From Isosphaera pallida ATCC 43644 (GTDB lineage: Bacteria > Planctomycetota > Planctomycetia > Isosphaerales > Isosphaeraceae), in assembly GCF_000186345.1 (NCBI RefSeq), contig NC_014962.1, positions 4,864,450 through 4,928,449 of the forward strand: a stretch of DNA of 64,000 nt. The letters are read 5' to 3'. Under the pieces are notes generated by a model that was not told where the DNA came from, made no database searches, and saw only the letters and a list, made by a program, of their open reading frames with translations. Shown in pieces: positions 18,830-28,254 of the stretch. A program made the translations under genes and the position numbers. Position 1 is the first letter of the stretch. Each line of letters opens with the position of its first letter.

Positions 18830-19954
18830 ATGACGCCGTTGTTGGGACGCTTGATGGCCGCCGGTCTTGGGCTGGCTCTGGTGTCCGGTTTGGCGGTCGC
18901 TACGGGTTCGGGTCAGGAAGAACGTCGCCCGGACGCCCCTCCCGCTCCGCCCCGCCCTGAAGGTCGCATCCCTGATCCCCGCCCTGACGAGGAACGCGAA
19001 ATCGCCCGTCTGGAGCGCCGCATCCGCGCTGAGTTGATTGAGGTCGAACTCAACGCCCTGCGCGACGCCCTGTCCGAACTGGTCCGCATGAGGGTCCGTG
19101 GTCAAGTCGATCCCGAGGCGTCCGCCGGTCCCGAAGCCCGCCAACGGTTTCAGGAAGCCAACGAGCGGCTGCAACGGCGGATCTTCGAGTTGGCCCGCGA
19201 ACTCGCCGAGCTGCGCGGACACGACGAACCTCGCCCCCGGCCTGAACCCGATCTCGAACCGATCCGCGACGAGATCACTAAGCGGTTCGTGGAGGCGCGC
19301 AAAAAGATGGAGGAGGCGCGCAAAAAGATGGAGGAGGCGCGCAAAAAGATGGAGGAGCGCCGCGAGCGGGTGCTGGACGATCGCCCCGTCCTGATTGATC
19401 CTCTGTTCCCATCGCAAGGTGTAGGAGAACGGGGTCTCGAAGGCCGCCCCTTCGCCGCCATGCTGGAACAGCGTCTCGAACGGATCGAAGCCAAGCTCGA
19501 CGAACTGCTCGAACGGGTGGGTTCCGCATCCCGTTCCGATTCGCCGGAGGCTCCTGGATCGCCGCGGGTCCGTCAAATGGAACGCAAGAAAGCTCAGGAG
19601 GCCGAAAAGAAGGAACGAGAGGCGGAAAAGAAGGAACGAGAGGCCGAAAAGAAGAAACGGGAGGCGGAAAAGAAGGAAGCGGAGCCGGGTGAACGCGCCG
19701 CGTCGCGTATCCAACAGCTTTTCGAGAGTGAAGGGCCTCGTCTTCAACTCGATCCCGACGCGGTGGGTCAAGAGATTGAAAAGGCGGTACGCGAGGTCGG
19801 CGAGGCGATCAAGAAGATCGAGAGCGAGATCGAGGTGAAAATCAAGTCGGTCGATCTGCCCGCGTTCAAGAAGGACGCCCCCGCCCCACCCAATCCGTCG
19901 GAGAGTCCACAAACCGAGCCGCCCTCCACGGCTGAACCGCCCTCGGTCAAGTGA
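18830..19954 (+). CDS. Secreted coiled-coil protein with heptad-repeat blocks
   Basis: A 374-residue protein of unknown function. ATG 18830 is preceded by GGAGG at 18816-18820, and it starts with a signal peptide (LLGRLMAAGLGLALVSGLAVATG). The rest is extremely charged and predicted helical: a Pro/Arg/Glu-rich stretch, a long helix, three exact copies of a seven-residue EARKKME unit, then LEQRLERIEAKLDELLERV (a leucine-zipper-like heptad), then four copies of an EAEKKER-type unit and a Pro-rich tail. The repeats have a period of exactly 7 residues (21 nt), as expected for a continuous coiled coil. Likely an extracytoplasmic structural or tethering protein; no enzyme motif is visible. Confidence 0.8.
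   Translation: MTPLLGRLMAAGLGLALVSGLAVATGSGQEERRPDAPPAPPRPEGRIPDPRPDEEREIARLERRIRAELIEVELNALRDALSELVRMRVRGQVDPEASAGPEARQRFQEANERLQRRIFELARELAELRGHDEPRPRPEPDLEPIRDEITKRFVEARKKMEEARKKMEEARKKMEERRERVLDDRPVLIDPLFPSQGVGERGLEGRPFAAMLEQRLERIEAKLDELLERVGSASRSDSPEAPGSPRVRQMERKKAQEAEKKEREAEKKEREAEKKKREAEKKEAEPGERAASRIQQLFESEGPRLQLDPDAVGQEIEKAVREVGEAIKKIESEIEVKIKSVDLPAFKKDAPAPPNPSESPQTEPPSTAEPPSVK
19292..19354 (+). repeat. Tandem repeat, 3 copies of 21 nt (coding)
   Basis: Three identical 21-nt units (GAGGCGCGCAAAAAGATGGAG) encode consecutive EARKKME heptads inside the coiled-coil gene. There is no mismatch between the units even at silent sites, so the array expanded recently or is kept homogeneous. 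Confidence 0.9.
19601..19684 (+). repeat. Tandem repeat, 4 copies of about 21 nt (coding)
   Basis: Four near-identical 21-nt units of the form GCSGAAAAGAAGGAACGAGAG encode EAEKKER-like heptads. The last two copies differ at a few positions. Same coiled-coil gene and same period as the block at 19292, but a different unit sequence. Confidence 0.88.
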
Positions 19955-20106
19955 GTGATCGATGGCTAAGAGGGCAAGCGTAGGGTAAGGTGAGGGTTGG
20001 TTGAGGAGAGGCGTGCCGTGCTGTATCCCTCCAACCCTCTTGTAAATGTAAAGGCGTCAATTTCTTGAATAGACACTCTCCGACCGTCGTCGATGGATAG
20101 TCCCCT

Positions 20107-22131
20107 ATGTTCCGCGACTCCGACTTGTTCCGACATCTCAGTGGTGAAACCGACGACGGCCAGACCGAGGTGGCGACCCACGCCGCTGGTCCTGAGGGGA
20201 TGCTGCCTCTGACGGAGACGATGTTGCGTGAATGGTCTAGCGGCGACCTGTTCGGGCTGTCCCAAAACGCCGGCATGGGTTGGAATCCCTCCGAGACGGC
20301 CAACGACGCTTATTTGATCCTCTCGACCCAGGGAGGACTGCGGGAGCCGGACGGCTCGCCGCTGGCCCTGGGGTTTCACACTGGCCACTGGGAAATCGTG
20401 CTTCAAGCGCGGGCCGCGGCCGAGCGGTTCCGTGAGTTGGGGGCGGTCCCGTTCGCCGTGGCAGTCTCCGACCCCTGCGACGGTCGCACCCAGGGCACGA
20501 CCGGCATGTTCGACAGCCTCCCCTACCGCAACGACGCGGCGGTGGTGTTGAGGCGTCTGGCCCGCTCGCTGCCCCGACGCAAAGGACTGCTGGGTGTGGC
20601 GACCTGCGACAAGGGTCTGCCCGCGATGATGCTGGCTCTGGCCGGTTTGAAGCATCTACCCGGCGTCATCGTGCCCGGAGGCGTCACCCTGCCTCCCACC
20701 CAGGGCGAGGATGCCGGCAAAATCCAGACGATCGGCGCGCGGTTCACCCACGGCGAATTGACCCTGTTGGAAGCGGCTGATCTGGGTTGCCGCGCCTGCG
20801 CGACCCCTGGCGGCGGCTGTCAGTTCTTGGGCACCGCGGCCACCGCCCAGGTGGTGGCCGAAGCGTTCGGCTTGGCCCTGCCCCACACGGCGCTTTGCCC
20901 TTCCGGTTCGTCGCTGTGGCTGGAACTGGCACGGCGTTCGGCCCGCGCAGTGGTCGAACACGCCCGCGCTGGCCGGACCACCGGCGACCTCATCACTCCC
21001 GCCTCACTCCGCAATGTGATGACAGTCCACGCGGCGTTCGGCGGGTCAACAAACCTGCTCATTCATGTTCCGGCGATCGCCTTCGCCGCCGGGGTGCCCC
21101 GCCCCAGCGTGGAGGATTGGCGGGCGGTCAACCTCGCCACCCCTCGCTTGGTCAGCGTGCTGCCCAACGGACCTCGCCACCACCCCACCGTGCGGGTCTT
21201 CCTTGCCGGCGGCGTGCCCGAAGTGATGGTTCACCTGCGTGAGTTGGGACTGCTCGACGAGTCGGTGCTGACCGCCACCGGCGAACCGCTGGGACGCCTG
21301 CTCGACTGGTGGCCGACTTCCCAGCGCCGCAAACGGTTGCGCGATCGCCTCTTCGAATCCGACGGGATCGACCCCGACGAGGTGATTCTCCCGCCAGCGC
21401 GAGCCCGAGCCGAAGGATTGACCCCTACGGTCGCTTTCCCCACCGGCAACCTCGCGCCGGAGGGTTCGGTCATCAAAAGCACCGCGATCGATCCCAGCGT
21501 GGTCGATGCCGACGAGGTCTACCGCAAGACCGGCCCGGCCCGGGTCTTCGTCCGCGAACGCGACGCGGTCGCCGCCATTAAACGGGGCGACATCCGCGCT
21601 GGTGACGTGATCGTGCTGATGGGGCGGGGACCAATGGGCACCGGCATGGAGGAGATCTATCAGATCACCTCGGCGCTCAAACATCTCTCGTTCGGCAAAC
21701 ACGTGGCGGTGCTGACCGACGCGCGGTTTTCTGGAGTCTCGACCGGGGCGTGTGTGGGCCACATTGGTCCCGAGGCGCTGGCGGGCGGGCCTTTGGGCAA
21801 GGTGCGGGAAGGGGATTGGATCCGCGTCGAGATCGACCGCCGCCGCCTGGTGGGACGTTTGGACCTAATCGGCTCGGCTGAGACTGGGGCAGTGGACTCC
21901 GAGATCGGATCGCGGTTGTTGGAACAGCGTTGCCCCCACCCCGACCTGTCGCCCGACCCCGACCTGCCCGACGACACCCGGCTCTGGGCGGCGCTTCAGG
22001 CGGTCAGCGGCGGAGCCTGGGGAGGATGTGTCTACGACGTGGAGGCCATCCTGAATCAGTTGGGCGGCCCCCTGCCCATTCCCGTCGCCGCCCATCGAGG
22101 TCAGCCCGCTTCCATCTCCACCGCTGGGTAA
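20107..22131 (+). CDS. yjhG: D-xylonate (aldonate) dehydratase, YjhG/YagF branch of the IlvD/Edd family
   Basis: A 674-residue [Fe-S] dehydratase that converts sugar acids such as D-xylonate into 2-keto-3-deoxy acids. Hallmarks of the YjhG/YagF branch run along the whole length: ITHAAGP-like start (ATHAAGPEG), [105 protein letters not shown] and [15 protein letters not shown]. Cluster-ligand cysteines in DPCDG and GCRACA are present. E. coli YagF/YjhG are about 655 residues. An SDR gene follows after 9 nt, which suggests a small sugar-acid or sugar-derivative operon. The substrate is inferred from family. Confidence 0.95.
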   Translation: MFRDSDLFRHLSGETDDGQTEVATHAAGPEGMLPLTETMLREWSSGDLFGLSQNAGMGWNPSETANDAYLILSTQGGLREPDGSPLALGFHTGHWEIVLQARAAAERFRELGAVPFAVAVSDPCDGRTQGTTGMFDSLPYRNDAAVVLRRLARSLPRRKGLLGVATCDKGLPAMMLALAGLKHLPGVIVPGGVTLPPTQGEDAGKIQTIGARFTHGELTLLEAADLGCRACATPGGGCQFLGTAATAQVVAEAFGLALPHTALCPSGSSLWLELARRSARAVVEHARAGRTTGDLITPASLRNVMTVHAAFGGSTNLLIHVPAIAFAAGVPRPSVEDWRAVNLATPRLVSVLPNGPRHHPTVRVFLAGGVPEVMVHLRELGLLDESVLTATGEPLGRLLDWWPTSQRRKRLRDRLFESDGIDPDEVILPPARARAEGLTPTVAFPTGNLAPEGSVIKSTAIDPSVVDADEVYRKTGPARVFVRERDAVAAIKRGDIRAGDVIVLMGRGPMGTGMEEIYQITSALKHLSFGKHVAVLTDARFSGVSTGACVGHIGPEALAGGPLGKVREGDWIRVEIDRRRLVGRLDLIGSAETGAVDSEIGSRLLEQRCPHPDLSPDPDLPDDTRLWAALQAVSGGAWGGCVYDVEAILNQLGGPLPIPVAAHRGQPASISTAG

Positions 22132-22140
22132 AGCCCTGTT

Positions 22141-23292
22141 ATGATGGTTATGGTCGCACACGAACCGAATCACCCAACTCGTCTTGGCACGCGCCCGCCG
22201 GGCCCTGTCCCAACCGCCTCGGACCGGTTCATCCGTCCTGCGCCTCCCTTCAGTCTGGTGACTGGGGCGACCGGATTACTCGGCAGCCATTTGGCCGAAC
22301 GCTTGCTTATGGGCGGCGGGCGGGTGCGTGCCCTGGTCCGTCCCAGCTCGGACACGAGTCAACTATCGGCATGGGGAGTCGAGATCGTTGAAGGCGATCT
22401 AACCAATCCTTACGATTGTCGGCGGGCTGTGGAGGGGGTTGACGTAGTGTTCCACGCTGGGGCCAAAGTGGGTGATTGGGGACCCTGGCGCGAGTTCGAA
22501 TCGGGAGTGATTCAGGCCACCGCCAATCTCGCTGAAGCGGCCGCCGAGGCGCGGGTCGGCCGGTTCCTCCATATCGGCACCACCAGCGCCTATGGCCATC
22601 CCCCCGCTCCGCGCGATGGCCGTCCGTTGGACGAACGAGCTGCGTTGTATCGCCGGGTCTGGATGTTGGACCACTACACCCGGGCCAAGTTTCAAGCCGA
22701 GCGGATCGTCTGGACCGTCGCCTGCGACCGCGGCTTGCCGGTCACAGTGCTTCGCCCCAGTTGGCTTTACGGCGAACGTGACCGAATCACCTTCCCTAGG
22801 CTCATCGACCGGGTCGCTTCGGGACGGATGCGGTTGGTGGGTCGGGGCGACAACATCCTCAGCGCTATCTACGCGGGCAACGTGGCCGACGCCGCGATCC
22901 TGGCCGCGACCCACTCCGCGGCCCGCGGCGAGGTGTTCAACGTCACTGATCAAGGGTTGATCACTCAGGCCGAGTTTTTCAACCTTATGGCTCGTCACCT
23001 CGGCGCGCCGGAGGTTCGCAAGCGGCACAACTACCATGCAGTCTTCGCCGTGGCGGTCGTTCTGGAAGGCAGTGCGCGGCTGCTTGGCTTGCGCCGACCG
23101 CCCTTGATCACCCGTTACGCCGCCTGGTTGCTGGGACGCCGATTAGTCTATTCCTCCGAGAAGATCAAAACCCTATTGCGCTGGAATCCTCCTTACGACC
23201 ATGAGACGGCGATGCGGCGGACCATCGCATGGTTTCAGTCGCATCGGCAAGCCAAAGGGGGGGCCGTCGCCGCGTCCGCCCCGGTGGCGTGA
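22141..23292 (+). CDS. Extended SDR family NAD(P)-dependent epimerase/dehydratase/reductase
   Basis: A 383-residue extended short-chain dehydrogenase. The Rossmann motif is VTGATGLLGSHLAERL; GDLTNPYDCRRAV, VFHAGAKVGDWG and the catalytic YTRAKFQAERIV (Tyr-x-x-x-Lys) are seen, with the Ser-equivalent in IGTTSAYG. The N-terminus has about 35 extra residues before the nucleotide-binding strand. The C-terminal part (LLGRRLVYSSEKIKTLLRWNPPYD) resembles 3-beta-HSD/dihydroflavonol-reductase-like members. It begins 9 nt after the dehydratase stop, so cotranscription is likely. The substrate is unknown; 3-beta-hydroxysterol or nucleotide-sugar chemistry are both possible. Confidence 0.9.
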   Translation: MMVMVAHEPNHPTRLGTRPPGPVPTASDRFIRPAPPFSLVTGATGLLGSHLAERLLMGGGRVRALVRPSSDTSQLSAWGVEIVEGDLTNPYDCRRAVEGVDVVFHAGAKVGDWGPWREFESGVIQATANLAEAAAEARVGRFLHIGTTSAYGHPPAPRDGRPLDERAALYRRVWMLDHYTRAKFQAERIVWTVACDRGLPVTVLRPSWLYGERDRITFPRLIDRVASGRMRLVGRGDNILSAIYAGNVADAAILAATHSAARGEVFNVTDQGLITQAEFFNLMARHLGAPEVRKRHNYHAVFAVAVVLEGSARLLGLRRPPLITRYAAWLLGRRLVYSSEKIKTLLRWNPPYDHETAMRRTIAWFQSHRQAKGGAVAASAPVA

Positions 23293-23318
23293 GACCGACC
23301 GACCCACGGCAGTCGGTC
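23293..23318 (+). terminator. Weak hairpin after the SDR gene
   Basis: A 7-bp inverted repeat GACCGAC / GTCGGTC with a 12-nt loop lies directly after the SDR stop, in the short gap before the convergent M48 gene. There is no T-run after it, so it is only a weak terminator candidate. Confidence 0.3.
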
Positions 23319-23377
23319 AATTGAGATCAAACTCATTGATAAACTCATACCTGAAAGTCGGCCGACGAGGTGCGGAC

Positions 23378-25447
23378 TCAAACCGCCTCGTGATCGGCCC
23401 AAAGTGGTGGCGCGGGGCAATCCAGCACGGCGGCGACCGCCCGGAGCAACTCGGCCTCGTCGATGGTGACCCGCTGATCCGAATTGATCGCGGCCACGCA
23501 GGCTTCCAATAGAGTTGGCTTGAGTTCGGGAGGGATTCGCTCCAACACCTTCAGAGCGGCGTGGATCTGATCCAGCCCGGTCTGGTCGCGGGGCGGCAGG
23601 TCAATCGGGGTAGTGATGCCCAACCGTTTGAGACCGTCCTGAAACGCCTGTCGAGCCTGCTGAGGCGACGATGCCCCGGCGTTGGCGAGCGAGGCCAGCA
23701 GCAACACGGCCGCCTCCCGAATCTCACTGCTGTCAGGTCTCGGTTGACGCGAACCGCGATCCAGACCGAAGTGCCGATCCAAGCCCCGAATGATCAGACG
23801 ATTGATGAGATATTCAAACAGGCTCACCGCGTTGTCGGCCTCAGTGAGTTCGCGGATGGTCTGGCGGAACGGCTCATACTGGCGTCGGGTCATCGACATG
23901 AGGGCAGGATGAGTCAATTCGACCAGGGGCAACCAAAGGGCGCGGGGCATTTGACGGATTTCGGCTTCGATCCGCTGCAACTCCACCAAGAGGCCGGTTT
24001 CTGCGCGTTTGGCGATGAGTTCTTCTTGGCGTGCGCGGACTTCGGGATCGTTGCTCATCATCAGGGCGTAGATCACCGCACGGGCCGAGAACGGATCGGA
24101 CGCGGCTTCAAGCAGGGCGTCGGAGAAGGCCGATCGAAGGATTTCGCCGAGTTCGGCGAAGTTAGAGGGGAGGCGTCCGACCGTATCCATGAAGCGGTTG
24201 CGATTGAACCGGGGGACCGGCGGTGGGGTGGCCGTGTCCTCTTCGGCGGCCAGGCCCAGCGTCGCGCCGGGGATCGACCGGCCGCCGGGTCTGCGACCAC
24301 CGGGCGACGGCATTGGAATGGGCAACGGCAGCGGGCCGGTCCGCGCGCCGCGACGGCTGGGCGGATCGGGTTCGGTGATCCGCCGTCGGGTGATCGTTTT
24401 GGGGAACTGGCCGTCCCAGGTGGGATCGATCGCGCGGATGCGGTCCTCGAGAGGGGGATGGGTGGCGAAGAGGGAAAAGATCCGCGCGATACCGTCACTG
24501 AAAAACATGTGACTGGCTTCGGATGCGTTGGGGGCCACGATGATCGACCCTTGACTGATCGCGCCGATCTTTTTGAGCGCCCCGGCGATTCCGTGAGGGT
24601 TGCGGGTAAACTGGACTGCCGAGGCGTCGGCCAGGAACTCCCGTTGCCGCGAGATCGCCGCTTTGATGAGATTGCCGAACAGCACGCCTACCGACCCGAT
24701 GATTACCAAGGCTAACCCGAACAACGCGAGACCAGCCGCGGAATTGGAATTTTTCCCGTCGCGCCGCGAGCCGGCCGAGGAATAAAACCCGGTGCGTATC
24801 AGGATTTCACCGATCTGAGCCAGCAAAAGGATGCCGGCAACCACGCCGATGAGCCGGATGTTGATCCGCATGTCGCCGTTGAGGATGTGGCTGAATTCGT
24901 GGGCGATGACCCCTTGAAGCTCGTCGCGGTCCAGCACGTCGAGCAGGCCGCGGGTGACGGCTACTGCCGCGTCGTCGGGCGAGTAACCGGCGGCGAAGGC
25001 GTTGATTCCCGGCTCCTCTTCGAGGATGAACACCTTGGGAACTGGTACGCCCGAAGCCAGCGCCATTTCCTCGACCACGTTGAGCAACCGCCGTTCGTCC
25101 GGAACACGGCTACCGGGAGGAATGGGGCGTCCGCCCAGGGCCAAGGCCACTGACTCGCCACCCGAACCCAACATAGCGATCTTGATCAAGCTGCTTAGCC
25201 CGATGATCCCCAGCGTCAAAACGGTGGTGGTGACGAAAAGACTAGGATTCCAAAGCCAATCGCCCCCATTCAACGAGGAGTCCTGGAACGGCGCAGGAGT
25301 CCCGTCGGACCCGCTCTCCGAGAACATGAACGCCGCCACCAGGTAAACTAGAAACGTGATCGTCAGGACCGCCAGGGCCATGCCGACGAACAAGATTCGG
25401 GACTGTTGGCGCGCGCGCTCTTGACGCGCAAAGAAATCGGTGGCCAT
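23378..25447 (-). CDS. M48 family (HtpX-like) membrane metalloprotease with C-terminal extension
   Basis: A 689-residue protein. Two N-terminal helices (ILFVGMALAVLTITFLVYLVAAF and VTTTVLTLGIIGLSSLIKIAM) precede the zinc site IAHEFSHILNGD (HExxH), a third helix (RLIGVVAGILLLAQIGEIL) and LFGLALVIIGSVGVLFGNL, with the third ligand in LADASAVQFTRNP. From about residue 330 there is a C-terminal region about as long as the protease, ending with LLEACVAAINSDQRVTIDEAELLRAVAAVL, which is reminiscent of TerB-like metal-binding folds (inference). ATG 25447 (MATDFFARQ) has GGGAG upstream. The LemA gene lies upstream on the same strand with a 290-nt gap. Role: membrane protein quality control. Confidence 0.92.
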   Translation of the reverse strand: MATDFFARQERARQQSRILFVGMALAVLTITFLVYLVAAFMFSESGSDGTPAPFQDSSLNGGDWLWNPSLFVTTTVLTLGIIGLSSLIKIAMLGSGGESVALALGGRPIPPGSRVPDERRLLNVVEEMALASGVPVPKVFILEEEPGINAFAAGYSPDDAAVAVTRGLLDVLDRDELQGVIAHEFSHILNGDMRINIRLIGVVAGILLLAQIGEILIRTGFYSSAGSRRDGKNSNSAAGLALFGLALVIIGSVGVLFGNLIKAAISRQREFLADASAVQFTRNPHGIAGALKKIGAISQGSIIVAPNASEASHMFFSDGIARIFSLFATHPPLEDRIRAIDPTWDGQFPKTITRRRITEPDPPSRRGARTGPLPLPIPMPSPGGRRPGGRSIPGATLGLAAEEDTATPPPVPRFNRNRFMDTVGRLPSNFAELGEILRSAFSDALLEAASDPFSARAVIYALMMSNDPEVRARQEELIAKRAETGLLVELQRIEAEIRQMPRALWLPLVELTHPALMSMTRRQYEPFRQTIRELTEADNAVSLFEYLINRLIIRGLDRHFGLDRGSRQPRPDSSEIREAAVLLLASLANAGASSPQQARQAFQDGLKRLGITTPIDLPPRDQTGLDQIHAALKVLERIPPELKPTLLEACVAAINSDQRVTIDEAELLRAVAAVLDCPAPPLWADHEAV

Positions 25448-25738
25448 CCCGCTGTCGCGCTCCCAAACAAGGGAAGGGTCGTGGTGTGGTTCGAGTTCCG
25501 GTCTTGTCTTGGTTGGGTATGTTGAGGCCGGCGCGACCGGTCTCAATGGAAGGGGACTTTCCCGCCGGGTCGTTTTGAGTGACCCTCTGGTGGCTGAGAA
25601 GCAAGGCATGGGGTCGCGCCGTCCGCCTGGTCTTTGCTGGCGGTCGGCACGAACCGATTCCGGGCGTTGGTTTGTTGGCCGAGCGTCCGTTGGTTCTCGA
25701 ACCCACCGTTTCGCCCCTGCCGGTTCGAGGTGGTGAGC

Positions 25739-26338
25739 TCAGAAGGCGACCTTGGGGGCTTCGCGTTCCGCCTTGGATTCAATCTCGAAGAGTTGAGCCG
25801 GAGTGAAGTTGAGGAAGTTGGCCACCACCACGTTGGGGAAGATCTCGCGTTGGGTGTTGTACACCATCACCGCGTCGTTGTAAGCCTGGCGGGCGAAGGA
25901 GATTTTATTTTCGGTCGAGGTAAGTTCCTCCTGAAGGCTCAGCATGTTCTGATTGGCTTTGAGGTCGGGGTAGGCTTCCGAGAGGGCAAACAATCGTCCG
26001 AGGACGCCGGTGAGTTGGCCTTCGGCGGCCATCAGGGTCTTCATCGCTGCCGGGTCGCCCGGCGAGGCCGCCGCCTGACCCACCGCCGTCACTGCCGAAT
26101 TGCGGGCCGCGATCACGGCCTCCAGCGTCTCCCGTTCGTGTGCCATGTAACCCTTGACGGTCTCGACCAGGTTGGGGATCAGATCATAACGCCGTTTGAG
26201 TTGCACGTCGATCTGGCTGAATGCGTTGCGGTATTGATTGCGCAGCGCTACGAGTTTGTTGTAAATCCCGACCACGAACAGCACCACCAGGATCAAAAGC
26301 ACCAGTACGACAACCAGCGCGATCGACACTCCACTCAT
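25739..26338 (-). CDS. lemA: LemA family protein
   Basis: A 199-residue protein with one N-terminal helix (MSGVSIALVVVLVLLILVVLFVVG) and the LemA core: YNKLVALRNQYRNAFSQIDVQLKRRYDLIPNLVETVKGYMAHER, then ENKISFARQAYNDAVMVYN and FPNVVVANFLNF. ATG 26338 is chosen because AAGGAG lies about 8 nt upstream. LemA proteins pair with HtpX/M48 proteases, and the M48 gene is next on this strand. The function of LemA itself is undefined; it is anchored in the membrane with its helical domain outside the hydrophobic segment. Confidence 0.95.
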   Translation of the reverse strand: MSGVSIALVVVLVLLILVVLFVVGIYNKLVALRNQYRNAFSQIDVQLKRRYDLIPNLVETVKGYMAHERETLEAVIAARNSAVTAVGQAAASPGDPAAMKTLMAAEGQLTGVLGRLFALSEAYPDLKANQNMLSLQEELTSTENKISFARQAYNDAVMVYNTQREIFPNVVVANFLNFTPAQLFEIESKAEREAPKVAF

Positions 26339-26597
26339 TGACAGTCTCCTTGAAGAGAGGACCTTCGACCGAGTTGATCCACTCGACCGGCCGTGTCCTC
26401 CCGATGATTCTGTGAGAAAATCAGCAAACACCGATTGGCTTACTCGCCGGCCCTTAGTCTCATCCGCAGGGCGTGGTCGCTCGGTTGCGGCGGACTCAGG
26501 CGATCCTTCTCCAAGAGGATTCGCCGGACGACATCCAATCTCGTCCCACCTCCGGTGATTCCTCGGCGATGAGTGTATCGCGGAGGTCGGTTCCGGC

Positions 26598-28250
26598 TCA
26601 ATGACTTACGCCGGGTCCGGGCGGCGGATTGCTTGAAGCGGGCGGCGGCGGAGTCGCGTGTGGTCTCAGGTCGCGGGCGGCCGACGCGATGGCTTGGGCG
26701 GTTTGGGAGCCGGCGCGATCGACCTGGGCGTTGGCCCGCCGCATCGCCTCCACCGGGATTGTATTGACCAGGCGTCGCAGCGCCTCGACCCACTCGGGAC
26801 GGTTGGCCACCCGCCGGGAAACCAGAAGCAGGGCGTCGTAAGGAGGGATCGCTTGGCGGGGGTCCTCCAGGGTCACCAGGTCGAAGGCGTCGATCCGGCC
26901 GTCGGTGGTGAAGGCGGAGATCACGTCGGCCTCGCCCCGGCGGGCGGCGTCGTAGAGGAAAGTGGGCTCGAAGGTGCGGCGATCCTTGAAACGCAGGTGG
27001 TAGTGGTCGCGCACGGCCTGCCATTCGGGACGGCCCAGGAATTCGTAATCCGATCCGAAGATCAGGTCAGGGGCGTGACGGGTGAGGTCGGCGATCGAGG
27101 CGACGCCGAGGCGTTGAGCCTGTTGACGGCGCATCGCCAAGGCGTAGGCGTTCTCGAAGCCGAGCGGGCCGATCACGGTCACGCCGTAACGTGTGGGAAG
27201 CTCGCGGGCGAGGATGTCGATGACCTCGCGGCGACCGGGCCGATCGTCGCGTTTGAGGATGTTGACCCAGAGGGTGCCCGAGTAGTCGACCGCCACGTCG
27301 ATCGCGCCGCTGGCCAAGCCGTCGAACAACACGGTCGAACCCAATCCCTCGGCGCGTTCGACGCGGGTGCCGGCCTGTTCCAGAGTATCTTCGATGACAC
27401 GGGCGAGGATGTATTGCTCGGTGAAATTTTTGGCTCCGATGGTCAGGACAGGACGATCGGCGGCGGGATCAGGCTCGGCGGAGGTGGCTTGGGCGGCCCG
27501 AAGCAGGTCAGGCGCGGCCAGTCCGAGCAGGGTCAGCGTCGCCAAGGCAATCAGAGCCAGGCGGGTGGAGCTGGGTCGTCGGGAGGCGGCGGCCCGTTCG
27601 ATACCACCGAGGACCGCGTCGAGGATGAGGGCGAGGGCGGCGGCGGCCAAACAACCGGCCACCACCAACGCGGGGTCGCGCAGCTGCAGGCCGCGAAAGA
27701 TCAGGTCGCCTAGGCAGCGTTGGCCCACCGGGGTGGCCAACGTAGCAGCTCCAACCACCTGGACGGTCGCGGTGCGGGCTCCGGCGAGGATCACCGGCGC
27801 GGCCAGGGGCAGTTGCACCGCGCGGAGAATGGCCGCGTCGGTCATGCCCAGACCGCGGGCCGATTCGACGATTTGTGGGTCTACTCCCCCCAAACCGGTG
27901 ACGGTGTTGCGCAGCACCGGCAGCAGGCCATACAACGTCAGCGCGCCCAGAGCGGGCAGAAAGCCCAGGGTTGGCAGGTCGCGGCCGATCAGGACACCTA
28001 AACCGGCCAGGATCGGTACGGCCAGGGCCAACAGGGCCAGGCTGGGAATCGTCTGAACCAACGAGGCCAGGCCAAGCAGCCCAGCCCGCAACCGCGGGCG
28101 GTTCAGGGACGCGACCGCCAGCGGCAAAGCCAGGCCGCCGCCCAAGGTGAGAGCCGCCAAGCTCAAGCGGAGATGGTCGGCCGCGTTGGGGGCGGAGCGG
28201 CCCAGGGCCAGCCCCACCTGTTCCAGGAACTCCCACCACGGTGTTGGCAT
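26598..28250 (-). CDS. Osmoprotectant ABC transporter, fused permease and substrate-binding protein
   Basis: A 550-residue fusion. The N-terminal half is a BPD-type permease with several helices (LAALTLGGGLALPLAVASL, SLVQTIPSLALLALAVPIL) and the EAA-like loop VESARGLGMTDAAILRAVQLPLAAP. After a last helix (LALIALATLTLLGLAAP) comes an OpuAC/OpuCC-type binding domain: VLTIGAKNFTEQYILARVIEDTLE, FDGLASGAIDVAVDYSGTLW, YALAMRRQQAQRLGV and GSDYEFLGRPEWQAV. It imports glycine betaine, choline or related compounds. ATG 28250 follows the ATPase stop by 4 nt; ATG 28268 or 28286 would overlap that gene. Permease-binding protein fusions are known in this family. Confidence 0.93.
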   Translation of the reverse strand: MPTPWWEFLEQVGLALGRSAPNAADHLRLSLAALTLGGGLALPLAVASLNRPRLRAGLLGLASLVQTIPSLALLALAVPILAGLGVLIGRDLPTLGFLPALGALTLYGLLPVLRNTVTGLGGVDPQIVESARGLGMTDAAILRAVQLPLAAPVILAGARTATVQVVGAATLATPVGQRCLGDLIFRGLQLRDPALVVAGCLAAAALALILDAVLGGIERAAASRRPSSTRLALIALATLTLLGLAAPDLLRAAQATSAEPDPAADRPVLTIGAKNFTEQYILARVIEDTLEQAGTRVERAEGLGSTVLFDGLASGAIDVAVDYSGTLWVNILKRDDRPGRREVIDILARELPTRYGVTVIGPLGFENAYALAMRRQQAQRLGVASIADLTRHAPDLIFGSDYEFLGRPEWQAVRDHYHLRFKDRRTFEPTFLYDAARRGEADVISAFTTDGRIDAFDLVTLEDPRQAIPPYDALLLVSRRVANRPEWVEALRRLVNTIPVEAMRRANAQVDRAGSQTAQAIASAARDLRPHATPPPPASSNPPPGPGVSH

Positions 28251-28254
28251 GACG

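Noticed and set aside
19292-19684. CRISPR array
   Set aside because: Repeats have no spacers, keep a 21-nt period and encode heptads in frame.
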